64,000 nucleotides of DNA from Cellvibrio sp. OA-2007 (GTDB taxonomy: Bacteria > Pseudomonadota > Gammaproteobacteria > Pseudomonadales > Cellvibrionaceae): the NCBI RefSeq assembly GCF_000953825.1, contig NZ_BBUL01000097.1, forward strand, positions 62,001-126,000, given 5' to 3'. The notes beneath the pieces are model-generated. The model ran no database searches and was not told the origin of the DNA. It saw only the letters and a program-made list of their open reading frames with translations. Positions 12,676 to 20,403 of this stretch are shown one piece after another (within the stretch, counting starts at the first letter, position 1; each line of letters begins with the position of its first letter). The position numbers and the translations under genes were made by a program.

Positions 12676-13798
12676 CTACTTGCCCCACAGAAAATAATAT
12701 CCGTACAACAAATTTATGTTCATCGGAGTAGGTGTCCAATCTGGCATCCGGCCCATAGAGCAAGACCAAACGCTCCCGTAAATTTTTTAACGAAGTGCCA
12801 GCTCCCTCATTGTCAGTAGGTATGACTGGCGAGTTTTCCACGCTGATTAAACAAGAAAAATTGGACTCTTCAATAGTTAAATTAATCGCAATCGGGTTAG
12901 CTTTAACCATTTCAGTATGAGCAAACACATTCTCAACCAAGGTCTGGATACAAAATGGTGGGCAGAACACAGAGGGGCTAAGCGAATTAGTATTACAGTT
13001 AAACGTAAAGCACCCATCAAAACGAACAGATTGCAGTGCTATATAGTCCTTAGTGAATTTAAGCTCTTCCGAAAGTAACACTTGTGTTTGTCTAGATCCC
13101 TCAATGGCATAGCGCAACAAATCAGCCAAGCTAGCCACAACCTTAACAATACGGGCACTCTCTTGATTACGCGCCATAGCGCTAATAGAGTTTAGTGAAT
13201 TGAATAAAAAATGGGGACTAAGTTGAGCTTGTAGCGCCTGTAATTGATAGCGAGAATTACGCTCCAATGCCTGCGCCGCCTCTCGCTGAAACCTTAGCGA
13301 ACTAAGCTTTTCCTCATGCATTCTCGTGTAAAAAAATATTCCTGCACACGCACAATAGGTCATGATCGTTTTAAAAAAATTAAACACATATAAAAACGGG
13401 GATTCATTAACAATAACCTTAACCAAGGAAATTGACCTTCCGCCCATAAAGTGCACGGTCAAAAAATCCCTAATGATAGGTACCATTAGCAGCCACACCA
13501 GTGAAACTAATATAAATTGCAGTACCCAAAATAAGTTGCCTTTAGCTGGAGGATGTTTTTCTATAAGGAAATAGAAAAAAGTCGTAAGTAACGACCAGGA
13601 AAAATAAGCAGAAATAAACATTGCCAAATAGTTGGCGGAAGGATAATTGAACTTGCCAGACTGAAATGCCTCTAGATTTAACGATCCCAAATGTAAAATT
13701 GCCATGCAAACCCAAAAAACACCCGAGTAAAACAATATCTTTATGTAGTGTTTTATTTTTTTATAATTTATGCCCAGCAAAATCAGCATTACTTTCAT
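12668..13798 (-). CDS. LytS/YehU-type sensor histidine kinase
   Basis: Membrane sensor kinase, partner of the LytTR regulator that overlaps its 3' end. It has an N-terminal region with about four membrane segments (roughly residues 15-150), a short coiled coil, then the His_kinase signature LSPHFLFNSLNSISAM with the phosphoacceptor His, and a C-terminal HATPase region (PPFCIQTLVENVFAHTE; GAGTSLKNLRERL). I chose ATG 13798 (MKVMLILLG); a GTG at 13822 with a GAGG just upstream is an alternative. No extracellular ligand domain is visible, so the membrane segments themselves probably sense the signal. Confidence 0.9.
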   Translation of the reverse strand: MKVMLILLGINYKKIKHYIKILFYSGVFWVCMAILHLGSLNLEAFQSGKFNYPSANYLAMFISAYFSWSLLTTFFYFLIEKHPPAKGNLFWVLQFILVSLVWLLMVPIIRDFLTVHFMGGRSISLVKVIVNESPFLYVFNFFKTIMTYCACAGIFFYTRMHEEKLSSLRFQREAAQALERNSRYQLQALQAQLSPHFLFNSLNSISAMARNQESARIVKVVASLADLLRYAIEGSRQTQVLLSEELKFTKDYIALQSVRFDGCFTFNCNTNSLSPSVFCPPFCIQTLVENVFAHTEMVKANPIAINLTIEESNFSCLISVENSPVIPTDNEGAGTSLKNLRERLVLLYGPDARLDTYSDEHKFVVRILFSVGQVDD

Positions 13799-13968
13799 CC
13801 TGTAACATTTCCAATGAGCCACCCTCGCCTACAACTAACGTATCTCTCCCGCGGACCACCCAATACCACCTCACAAACCTCAACATGGGTAAAGAATTAG
13901 CAGAGCGGAGATTTATCATTTATAATGATTATTCAGAAACCTCCCAAGCATACAAAAATGAAAAACAA

Positions 13969-13994
13969 ATGCCGGAACAAGATTGCTCCGGCAT
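13969..13994 (-). terminator. Terminator of the 14019-14600 gene
   Basis: A 10-base-pair stem with one mismatch (TGCCGGAGCAA / TTGTTCCGGCA), followed on the minus strand by ATTTGTTTTTCATTTTT. It isolates the hypothetical gene from the downstream sensor kinase, which therefore has its own promoter in 13799-13968. Confidence 0.8.
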
Positions 13995-14018
13995 TGCTAC
14001 ACTCAAACCATATCACTC

Positions 14019-14600
14019 CTATTTGACCTGTGGTGATACCCACTCCACCACATCTTTACTTAGATCCCTCAAGCATTTGCGCGTCGCTGAACAGACAGTC
14101 ACGCCATTCCCCAAATCCAATACGTTAGTCGATGGGGTAAACTCATTCAATGTCATGATGGCGCAGGTGTGTTTCGCAGTGACCATATCCTCCGCCCCCT
14201 TGATTAACGCAACAGTGACTTGCACCTTTGGTAGCGGATTGCTTTGCTTGGTACCAAATTGACGCTCCTCACTCCCCAAAACCAATTGCTCAATATCAAT
14301 AGCGACCACAGGTATAACACCATTGAGAATTTTGTCTGTAGTGCCAACAGGTTCAATCTGAATGCCATCCTGCTTGGCCTGCTCGACAATATTCTTAACC
14401 AATATCTTATCGATATTACAAGGGAACTCGGATTGCTTGTAGTTATAACCCTTCACATTAAAGCCAATATTTTTATTGATGTAGACCAGCGGCACCTTCT
14501 CATTCCTCGGCGCGGATTCAGGTGCAGCAACAGCAAACAGGGGGCATACAAACACAGACAGGAATAGAGAGCGTTTTATCAGTGATAATGAAAGTTTCAT
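14019..14600 (-). CDS. Exported protein of unknown function
   Basis: I do not recognise this 193-residue protein. It has a clear Sec signal peptide (MKLSLSLIKRSLFLSVFVCP ending near AVAA, residue 26). The mature part holds four cysteines, in EFPCNID, KHTCAIM and TVCSATRKCLRD, which suggests disulfides in the periplasm or outside the cell. The middle part alternates hydrophobic strands (VIPVVAIDIEQLVLG, VQVTVALIKGAED), reminiscent of small beta-rich lipoprotein-like folds. The start ATG 14600 has AAGG seven bases upstream. It has its own terminator and is divergent from the ToxR/CadC-like gene. Confidence 0.7.
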   Translation of the reverse strand: MKLSLSLIKRSLFLSVFVCPLFAVAAPESAPRNEKVPLVYINKNIGFNVKGYNYKQSEFPCNIDKILVKNIVEQAKQDGIQIEPVGTTDKILNGVIPVVAIDIEQLVLGSEERQFGTKQSNPLPKVQVTVALIKGAEDMVTAKHTCAIMTLNEFTPSTNVLDLGNGVTVCSATRKCLRDLSKDVVEWVSPQVK

Positions 14601-14913
14601 AACCTTACCTTTTGTAGTTACGATTAAGTAGTTGTGCGATTAATGAGGCACTCATCGATACGTCAGAGGATGTGTGTGAATTGAATATATTGCAAATGAC
14701 GATAAAAACACTGACCATACCAAAACCTCGCGCTTACCTTTTGCTTACCAACTTTTTTCAATTAAAAATCAATAAGTTAAAACAACCATAAAAACCCACA
14801 TTACTTGTATTTACACATTCATATCTTGCAAAATTACACCCATAGTCGCAGCTTACCGAATAGACTGCGAGCCAAACAAACCAATAAAAACACTGACCGG
14901 AAAAGGCTCAACT
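14601..14913. other. Divergent intergenic region between the exported protein and the CadC-like regulator
   Basis: AT-rich 5' regions of both divergent genes. I see no convincing consensus promoter, tRNA or repeat here; the only notable element is the ribosome binding site AAAAGG at 14901-14906, which serves the small leader frame described next. Confidence 0.5.
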
Positions 14914-14946
14914 ATGCTGACCGCAACAGGCTACACCCTGCAATGA
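14914..14946 (+). CDS. Possible 10-codon leader peptide coupled to the CadC-like gene
   Basis: ATG 14914 is preceded by AAAAGG at a seven-base spacing and encodes MLTATGYTLQ. Its stop TGA overlaps the ATG of the regulator gene as ATGA (14943-14946). The regulator ATG has no good ribosome binding site of its own, so this short frame may couple translation. No homology can be judged at this length; it could be chance. Confidence 0.35.
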   Translation: MLTATGYTLQ

Positions 14947-17063
14947 ACACCCAGCAAGAAAACAGTTTTATGTTAGGTGAGGTAAAGGTATCGCCATCAC
15001 ACAACACCCTTTGGGCACACAACCAAAGCGTCAAGCTGCAACCCAAAGCGATGGCCGTGCTGCACTACCTTGCCAGCAATCAAAGCAGAGTGATCAGTAA
15101 TGAAGAGCTGATTGAACGCTTATGGGAGGGCCGCGTCGTCACTCATGGTTCAGTGCAAAAAAGTATTAACGCACTGCGCACGGCATTAAATGAGTTAATT
15201 AGCGATCAGGAATGGATTGCGCATTATTCCAAACGCGGTTACCAACTCATGATCGAACCGCAATTTCTAGCACCGTCACCGTCCGGTACAACGAGCGAAC
15301 CCAACGCGGTTATACATCAGCCGAACAACACACCCAATCTGCACAGGTGGGGCATGATCAGCATGACGATATTGGTGCTGTTAGTGCTTGCAGTGACTTA
15401 TAAAACCGTCAACTGGTATACCCTTTACTTACCACACCATCACCAAACAGTTTTCACTACAACACAAGGCTACACCAACGAAACCGGGCATGAGCGCAGT
15501 GCGACACCACACCCTGACAATCAACATCTCGCCTATATTCGCGAAAAACGCATTTCCGATAAATCGAGCGAAAATGAAATCATTATTCGCAATAAAAGCG
15601 GTAAGGATTGGCGCATCGCCAACACTGACGGCAACTGGTTCAAACTAGCCTGGTCCCCTGCCGGTAATAATTTGGTGGCGATTGAAGTAAAACGCCGCGA
15701 CGGTTTGTCACTGGGCACACAATTTTACCAACCGCCTAATTATCTTTATTCCTTTCATATATTCAACTTGGATTTTACGCTGGAACGATTACTGGAAAAA
15801 CAACAGCTAAGCCAATGGCAAGGCCATATCTTCAGTGTCACTTGGTGGGATGAAAACACACTTGAAATTGTCGCCAAACAAGGGCCCAACTCCGGCAATG
15901 CACGCTATCGCTACTCCATTCTGGATCAACAATTAACGCTACTGGACGAATTCGAAGGCGCAACTAATCCAGTTGCCAGCACAGTTCTCAAACAAAAAAC
16001 AGCCATTGCCAGCACGCAAAAAAATCAACTCAACATTGATTTTCTAAACGCCCAACAAAAACGTATTAACCGTGTCAATTTGGATGTGAATTTAACCGAT
16101 ATGAGTTGGATTCCTGACGGCAGTGGCGTACTGGTATATGCCGAAGATGAGCGAAAACTAATCGCAGTCTATTTAGATGGAAAACAAACACTCATCCCGC
16201 TCGCCGATAGCAAAGATAAAATCTTTTCTCGCCCACACTATAGTGCGGACGGCAGCGGAATTTTTTACACAGAAGAAAAACGCAGCGCCAATATTGTACG
16301 AGTGGGACTGGACGGCACGAAAAAACAGCTGACTGAAAACAACGATTTAAATTATGCCGCAAGCTTTTCGCCGAACGGAAATAAAGTGGTATATGCCTCG
16401 GTGCGCAACAATCAAATACACTTGTGGTTAATAGAGAACGAGCAAGAACGCCAACTGACCCAACAACCAGTCCCCAAAAAAATCGATAGCATTATTTGGT
16501 CGGATGACGGCGAGCATATTGTTTTCAACGCCAACATTCAGCTCTTCCACCACGACTTTCTCACCAATGAAACAATCTTGTTAGTGACTAATAGCGATAA
16601 AATCGAACCAATCGCTTATTTCTCCACCAAAAACCGTCTTTTTGCCCTGAAGTATAGCGGCGACGTTAGAAACTTATGGCGTATTGAAGGCGAGCAACAA
16701 AAGCAACTCACCTTCGGTGCCGTCGGCTCAGCAGTAGAATACGGCGGCGATGTCTATTTTCAATACATCGGCGAAAACGGCCTTTGGGCGTTGCGCAGCA
16801 AAGATGACACGCTTGAACGTATAACACCCAACTTGGAACAATTCAGCAAATTACTGAAAGCCGACAGCAAAGGAATTTATTTTATAAATGGCGGTGTCTG
16901 CCAAGAATCCGATATTTACTATTTCGATTACGCAACAGCAAGCAAATCAACTTTTTTAATACAGAAAAATCATGCGGTATCAACCACATCATTTAATGTT
17001 GATAAAGGTCTATTGCAGACGGAGTGTTATTTGCCGGAGGCAAATATTGTGTTGTTGAATTAA
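14943..17063 (+). CDS. Membrane-bound ToxR/CadC-like transcriptional regulator with beta-propeller sensor
   Basis: One-component regulator of 706 residues. The N-terminus (about 9-100) is an OmpR-type winged helix (Trans_reg_C): VSPSHNTLWAHNQSVKLQPK, SNEELIERLWEGRVVTHGSV, and the terminal hairpin SKRGYQLM. A single membrane segment follows at about 137-158 (ISMTILVLLVLAV). The long periplasmic part has TolB/WD40-like repeats such as SWIPDGSGVLVYAED, HYSADGSGIFYTEE, SFSPNGNKVVYAS and IWSDDGEHIVFNA, predicting a beta-propeller. This layout fits regulators that bind DNA while anchored in the inner membrane. The frame is open to 14805, but residues before MNTQQENS are not conserved in kind. Target genes are unknown; the GT2 gene follows on the same strand. 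Confidence 0.88.
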   Translation: MNTQQENSFMLGEVKVSPSHNTLWAHNQSVKLQPKAMAVLHYLASNQSRVISNEELIERLWEGRVVTHGSVQKSINALRTALNELISDQEWIAHYSKRGYQLMIEPQFLAPSPSGTTSEPNAVIHQPNNTPNLHRWGMISMTILVLLVLAVTYKTVNWYTLYLPHHHQTVFTTTQGYTNETGHERSATPHPDNQHLAYIREKRISDKSSENEIIIRNKSGKDWRIANTDGNWFKLAWSPAGNNLVAIEVKRRDGLSLGTQFYQPPNYLYSFHIFNLDFTLERLLEKQQLSQWQGHIFSVTWWDENTLEIVAKQGPNSGNARYRYSILDQQLTLLDEFEGATNPVASTVLKQKTAIASTQKNQLNIDFLNAQQKRINRVNLDVNLTDMSWIPDGSGVLVYAEDERKLIAVYLDGKQTLIPLADSKDKIFSRPHYSADGSGIFYTEEKRSANIVRVGLDGTKKQLTENNDLNYAASFSPNGNKVVYASVRNNQIHLWLIENEQERQLTQQPVPKKIDSIIWSDDGEHIVFNANIQLFHHDFLTNETILLVTNSDKIEPIAYFSTKNRLFALKYSGDVRNLWRIEGEQQKQLTFGAVGSAVEYGGDVYFQYIGENGLWALRSKDDTLERITPNLEQFSKLLKADSKGIYFINGGVCQESDIYYFDYATASKSTFLIQKNHAVSTTSFNVDKGLLQTECYLPEANIVLLN

Positions 17064-17255
17064 TAAATAACTACTCCGCCAACACTACACATCTAAAAGC
17101 CCAGACTGATTTTCATCAGCAAAAAGGATATACTAACGATCATCCACTATCAGCAGCAAAAATAAATTTCGCTGCAATAGCTACACACACCAACTCACAT
17201 GCACTATTTTGTAGCAGCAAGTTTGGCATCAGCGAAAATTAGCAGGAGAGTTGAA

Positions 17256-18218
17256 TTGAACCCACCACCAGACGAAAATGGAGTACTCTCGCCACTGCTA
17301 AGCATTGTGATATGTACTTATAATAATTCTGAATCATTAGCCATTACCATACAGCAAATACTGTCGCAAAAAATTAGTAATCCTGAGCGAGTAGAATTAG
17401 TTGTCATTAACAACAATAGCTCTGACAACACAAATCAAGTATTAGAAAATATACAAAATACAAATTTTCCTTTTAGGCATTACTTTGAGTCTCGCCAAGG
17501 CATTTCCCATGCTAGAAATACGGGGTTCGAAAACTCACTTGGCGCGTATATTTTATATACTGATGATGATGCTGAAATACCTCAATATTGGTTAGAGAGG
17601 TATATCAACAGGATATTGGTCAGCAATCCAGATTGCATCTTCGGAAAGATTACTGTTATTTGGGATATGCCGTCGCCGTGGTGGTATGAAGATGAAAAAT
17701 ATCAAAGTTTTTTTGCTGCGATTGATTATGGAGATGAAGAGTTTCAAATAAGCGATAAGAGATACCCCTTTCTCTCAAAAAATGCCTGCATTAGAAAAAA
17801 CTGTCTTATCGAAATTGGTGGATTCGACCCAACCTTGGGGCGTAAAGGCGCGCTATTAGCTGGCGGAGAAGAAACTTTAGTATTTTATCGTCTTGTTGAA
17901 GCAGAAAAGACGATTTACTATTGCCCCGAATTGACAATCAGGCATAGATTAAAGCCGCGGGAATACAAAGAGGAAAACATAACCAATCAATATATGGCGT
18001 GCGCCAAACCCATATTAAGAATCGCAACACTGCAACCAGGAAAACGATTTCTAAACAAACCACTTGGCGTTTTAGAGAACCAAATAAAGGAAATAATATA
18101 CAGCCTTCCAATGCTATTAACCGCATACATCACTGGCAACAAAAAAGAATTTTTTTATCAAAGCCTTCGTTTTCGAAGAGCTTTTTTAATCACTTTACTT
18201 TGGTTCGGAAACTTCTGA
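17256..18218 (+). CDS. Family 2 glycosyltransferase
   Basis: GT-A fold glycosyltransferase of about 321 residues: LSIVICTYNNSESL at the N-terminus, the nucleotide-sugar binding VVINNNSSDNT and ARNTGFENSLGAYILYTDDD (DxD-type metal site), and an acceptor-side GGFDPTLGRKG. A hydrophobic C-terminal stretch could touch the membrane. The best start is TTG 17256, with AGGAGA six bases upstream; ATG 17199 lies in frame without a ribosome binding site. Its sugar substrate cannot be told. The gene is more AT-rich than its neighbours, a possible sign of transfer. Its last 24 bases overlap the convergent pncC gene. Confidence 0.85.
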   Translation: MNPPPDENGVLSPLLSIVICTYNNSESLAITIQQILSQKISNPERVELVVINNNSSDNTNQVLENIQNTNFPFRHYFESRQGISHARNTGFENSLGAYILYTDDDAEIPQYWLERYINRILVSNPDCIFGKITVIWDMPSPWWYEDEKYQSFFAAIDYGDEEFQISDKRYPFLSKNACIRKNCLIEIGGFDPTLGRKGALLAGGEETLVFYRLVEAEKTIYYCPELTIRHRLKPREYKEENITNQYMACAKPILRIATLQPGKRFLNKPLGVLENQIKEIIYSLPMLLTAYITGNKKEFFYQSLRFRRAFLITLLWFGNF

Positions 18219-18686
18219 TAGCTTTGTCACAGCAAAACTAATCGCCTGCCTTTGTATCGCTGCCCTATCCCCATCAAACCGCTTCAATTCAGTTTTAATT
18301 TCCCCTGTTCCAGTAGCCCAAGCAAACCAGACCGTACCAACCGGCTTCTCAACTGAGCCACCACTTGGCCCGGCAATACCGCTAATCGCAACCGCTATAT
18401 CAGCGCCCGATAGTGCCAGTACACCTCTCGCCATTTCGATGACCACGGCTTCGCTCACTGCACCTTCGCGTGCGAGAGTTTCGCTGGATACACCGAGTAG
18501 TTTTTCTTTTGCGGCATTGGCGTAGCTAACGATTCCGTATTCAAACCAAGCGGAGCTGCCAGGAATTGCCGTGATCGCCGCAGCGACGCCACCGCCAGTG
18601 CAAGATTCTGCGGTGGCGATACGCCAATTACGCTGCAGTAATTGCTCACCGAGACGTTGGCTCAGCTGGTGTAGATGATCATCCAT
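18195..18686 (-). CDS. pncC: Nicotinamide-nucleotide amidohydrolase (CinA C-terminal domain)
   Basis: Deamidates NMN to nicotinate mononucleotide in pyridine-nucleotide recycling. The 163-residue protein is the stand-alone CinA C-terminal domain, with TAESCTGGGVAAAIT, GSSAWFEYGIVSYANAAK and AISGIAGPSGGS as signatures. In E. coli and Pseudomonas this gene lies directly upstream of recA; here it is about 7.8 kb away on the same strand, with an accessory block between. Confidence 0.93.
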   Translation of the reverse strand: MDDHLHQLSQRLGEQLLQRNWRIATAESCTGGGVAAAITAIPGSSAWFEYGIVSYANAAKEKLLGVSSETLAREGAVSEAVVIEMARGVLALSGADIAVAISGIAGPSGGSVEKPVGTVWFAWATGTGEIKTELKRFDGDRAAIQRQAISFAVTKLSEVSEPK

Positions 18687-18825
18687 TGTGTGGAACCCGA
18701 TTACGCAAAAATAAGATGGCGATAGTGTGCCGCGAATTGGTTGTAGATGCCAGCACGGGAAACTTTTAAGCGGGTGCGATAAGGCGATCTATACTTGAAG
18801 CCATATAACTGGTGAGAGATTGCGC

Positions 18826-20403
18826 GTGCAGACAATTCCGGGGTATCACATTAAAACGCTGATTGGCGAAGGCGGTATGGCCAAGGTGTATTTGGCAGTA
18901 CAGAAATCCCTCGACCGGGCCGTTGCTATTAAAGTATTGGATGCAAGCCTGAACCAAGATCCGATCATTCAAGCGCAATTTGAACAAGAGTCCACATTGG
19001 TCGCGCGGTTAAGCCATCCGAATATTATTCAAATCATTGACAAAGGGATGAGTGAACAACAACTGCCCTATTTCGTTATGCCGTATGTGAAAAGTGTATC
19101 GCTCGAAACCATATTGCCGCGCACCGATATTAGCCTCACGCGCAAATTGAATATTCTTATCCAGCTGTGTAGCGCATTGGCTTATGCGCATCGCAACGGG
19201 GTTGTGCACCGCGATATCAAACCAGCCAATATTTTGGTGGATTATGATGGTCACGCCTACTTAGTGGATTTTGGTATCGCGGGTTACTTTACTGCGAATA
19301 AAGAAGCAACTGATCCCAATCAAGAAAGAATTATGGGAACCGGTGCTTACATGGCACCCGAGCAACACAGTGGCACATCGCACACTAATCAACTGAGTGA
19401 TATTTATTCTCTTGGCGTTTTGATGCACGAGTTAATTTTTGGTGTAGTGCCCATGCTCGCCAATGAGCACACTTACGCACAACAAACCAACGACAAATAC
19501 CAAATGGCCAATGCATTGCGGCCATTAATTAATCGCTGCATTGAAGCTGATCCCAAGCAACGCCCTAGCGGCGCTGATGAGGTTCGCCAGCAACTATTAT
19601 TAATTTCGCAGGGGCGACATTTACAAGGCAATCGCTGGGGCAACGAATCTACCCGCGATAATATTCCGCCGAACTACACCTTGCTCGATGTCTTAAAAGA
19701 AAATCCTTTCGGTGCAACTTATTTAGTGAACGATCCTAATCGCCAACGTTTTTTGGTGATAAAAAAACAAAACCTCGATCACCTCGGCAACGCGCCGCAA
19801 TACGCTGCCAAATTAACCCAGGTGCAACATCCCCATATAGTGCGCATCTTTGGTACAGGGAAAAATCCGCGGGTATTCATCAGCGCAATGGAGTATTTAC
19901 CCGGCGGAAGCTTACAAGAGCGACTGACTCAATCGCTCAGCCTAGGGCAGTGTTTAACGATTGCACAACAACTGTGTAACGCCCTCGCCTGCGCCCATTC
20001 CTACGGAATCGTGCACGGCAATTTACGCCCTAGCAATGTATTGTTTGCGAAAAAGAATCATTTAAAACTGAGTGACTTTGGCTTTCCTGCACACAGCTAT
20101 GGCGATGATGCTCACTGGTATCAACCTGCCAATGAAGCTGTATCTGCTGGTGCCGACGTCTATGCTTTGGGTGCAATGCTATTCCAATTATTTACCGGAA
20201 CCCTACCATCACCCAGCTTATGGGGATTAAAAAATCGCTGGCGGTTACGCAAAGCACCACCCAAAGTACGCCGCTTGATTTTGCGAATTATCCACACTAG
20301 CCCGCACAAACGTATTGCCAGTGCGGAATTGGCTGGCAGCGTATTTAGCCAGCTACAGGGCGAGCAAAAAACACAGATTCTGGAAAAAATGATTGGCAAT
20401 TAA
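18826..20403 (+). CDS. Ser/Thr protein kinase with a second, degenerate kinase domain
   Basis: The 525-residue protein carries two kinase-like domains. The first (about 5-265) is complete: glycine loop IGEGGMAKVY, Lys36 in VAIKVLD, catalytic HRD in VVHRDIKPANIL (128-130), DFG (148-150) and an APE motif in MAPEQ. The second (about 285-525) keeps a lysine (LVIKKQN) and DFG (417-419), but the glycine loop is replaced by KENPFGAT and HRD reads HGN (397-399, IVHGNLRPSN), so it is probably a pseudokinase. No membrane segment is visible, unlike PknB. The start is GTG 18826 with GAGAG seven bases upstream; TTG 18820 is the alternative. The gene converges on the zinc-finger/membrane gene, their stops overlapping. 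Confidence 0.9.
   Translation: MQTIPGYHIKTLIGEGGMAKVYLAVQKSLDRAVAIKVLDASLNQDPIIQAQFEQESTLVARLSHPNIIQIIDKGMSEQQLPYFVMPYVKSVSLETILPRTDISLTRKLNILIQLCSALAYAHRNGVVHRDIKPANILVDYDGHAYLVDFGIAGYFTANKEATDPNQERIMGTGAYMAPEQHSGTSHTNQLSDIYSLGVLMHELIFGVVPMLANEHTYAQQTNDKYQMANALRPLINRCIEADPKQRPSGADEVRQQLLLISQGRHLQGNRWGNESTRDNIPPNYTLLDVLKENPFGATYLVNDPNRQRFLVIKKQNLDHLGNAPQYAAKLTQVQHPHIVRIFGTGKNPRVFISAMEYLPGGSLQERLTQSLSLGQCLTIAQQLCNALACAHSYGIVHGNLRPSNVLFAKKNHLKLSDFGFPAHSYGDDAHWYQPANEAVSAGADVYALGAMLFQLFTGTLPSPSLWGLKNRWRLRKAPPKVRRLILRIIHTSPHKRIASAELAGSVFSQLQGEQKTQILEKMIGN

Noticed and set aside
13666-14262. A 198-codon plus-strand frame over the 5' end of the sensor kinase gene and the exported-protein gene
   Set aside because: It overlaps two better-supported minus-strand genes and a terminator, and its translation looks like antisense noise.
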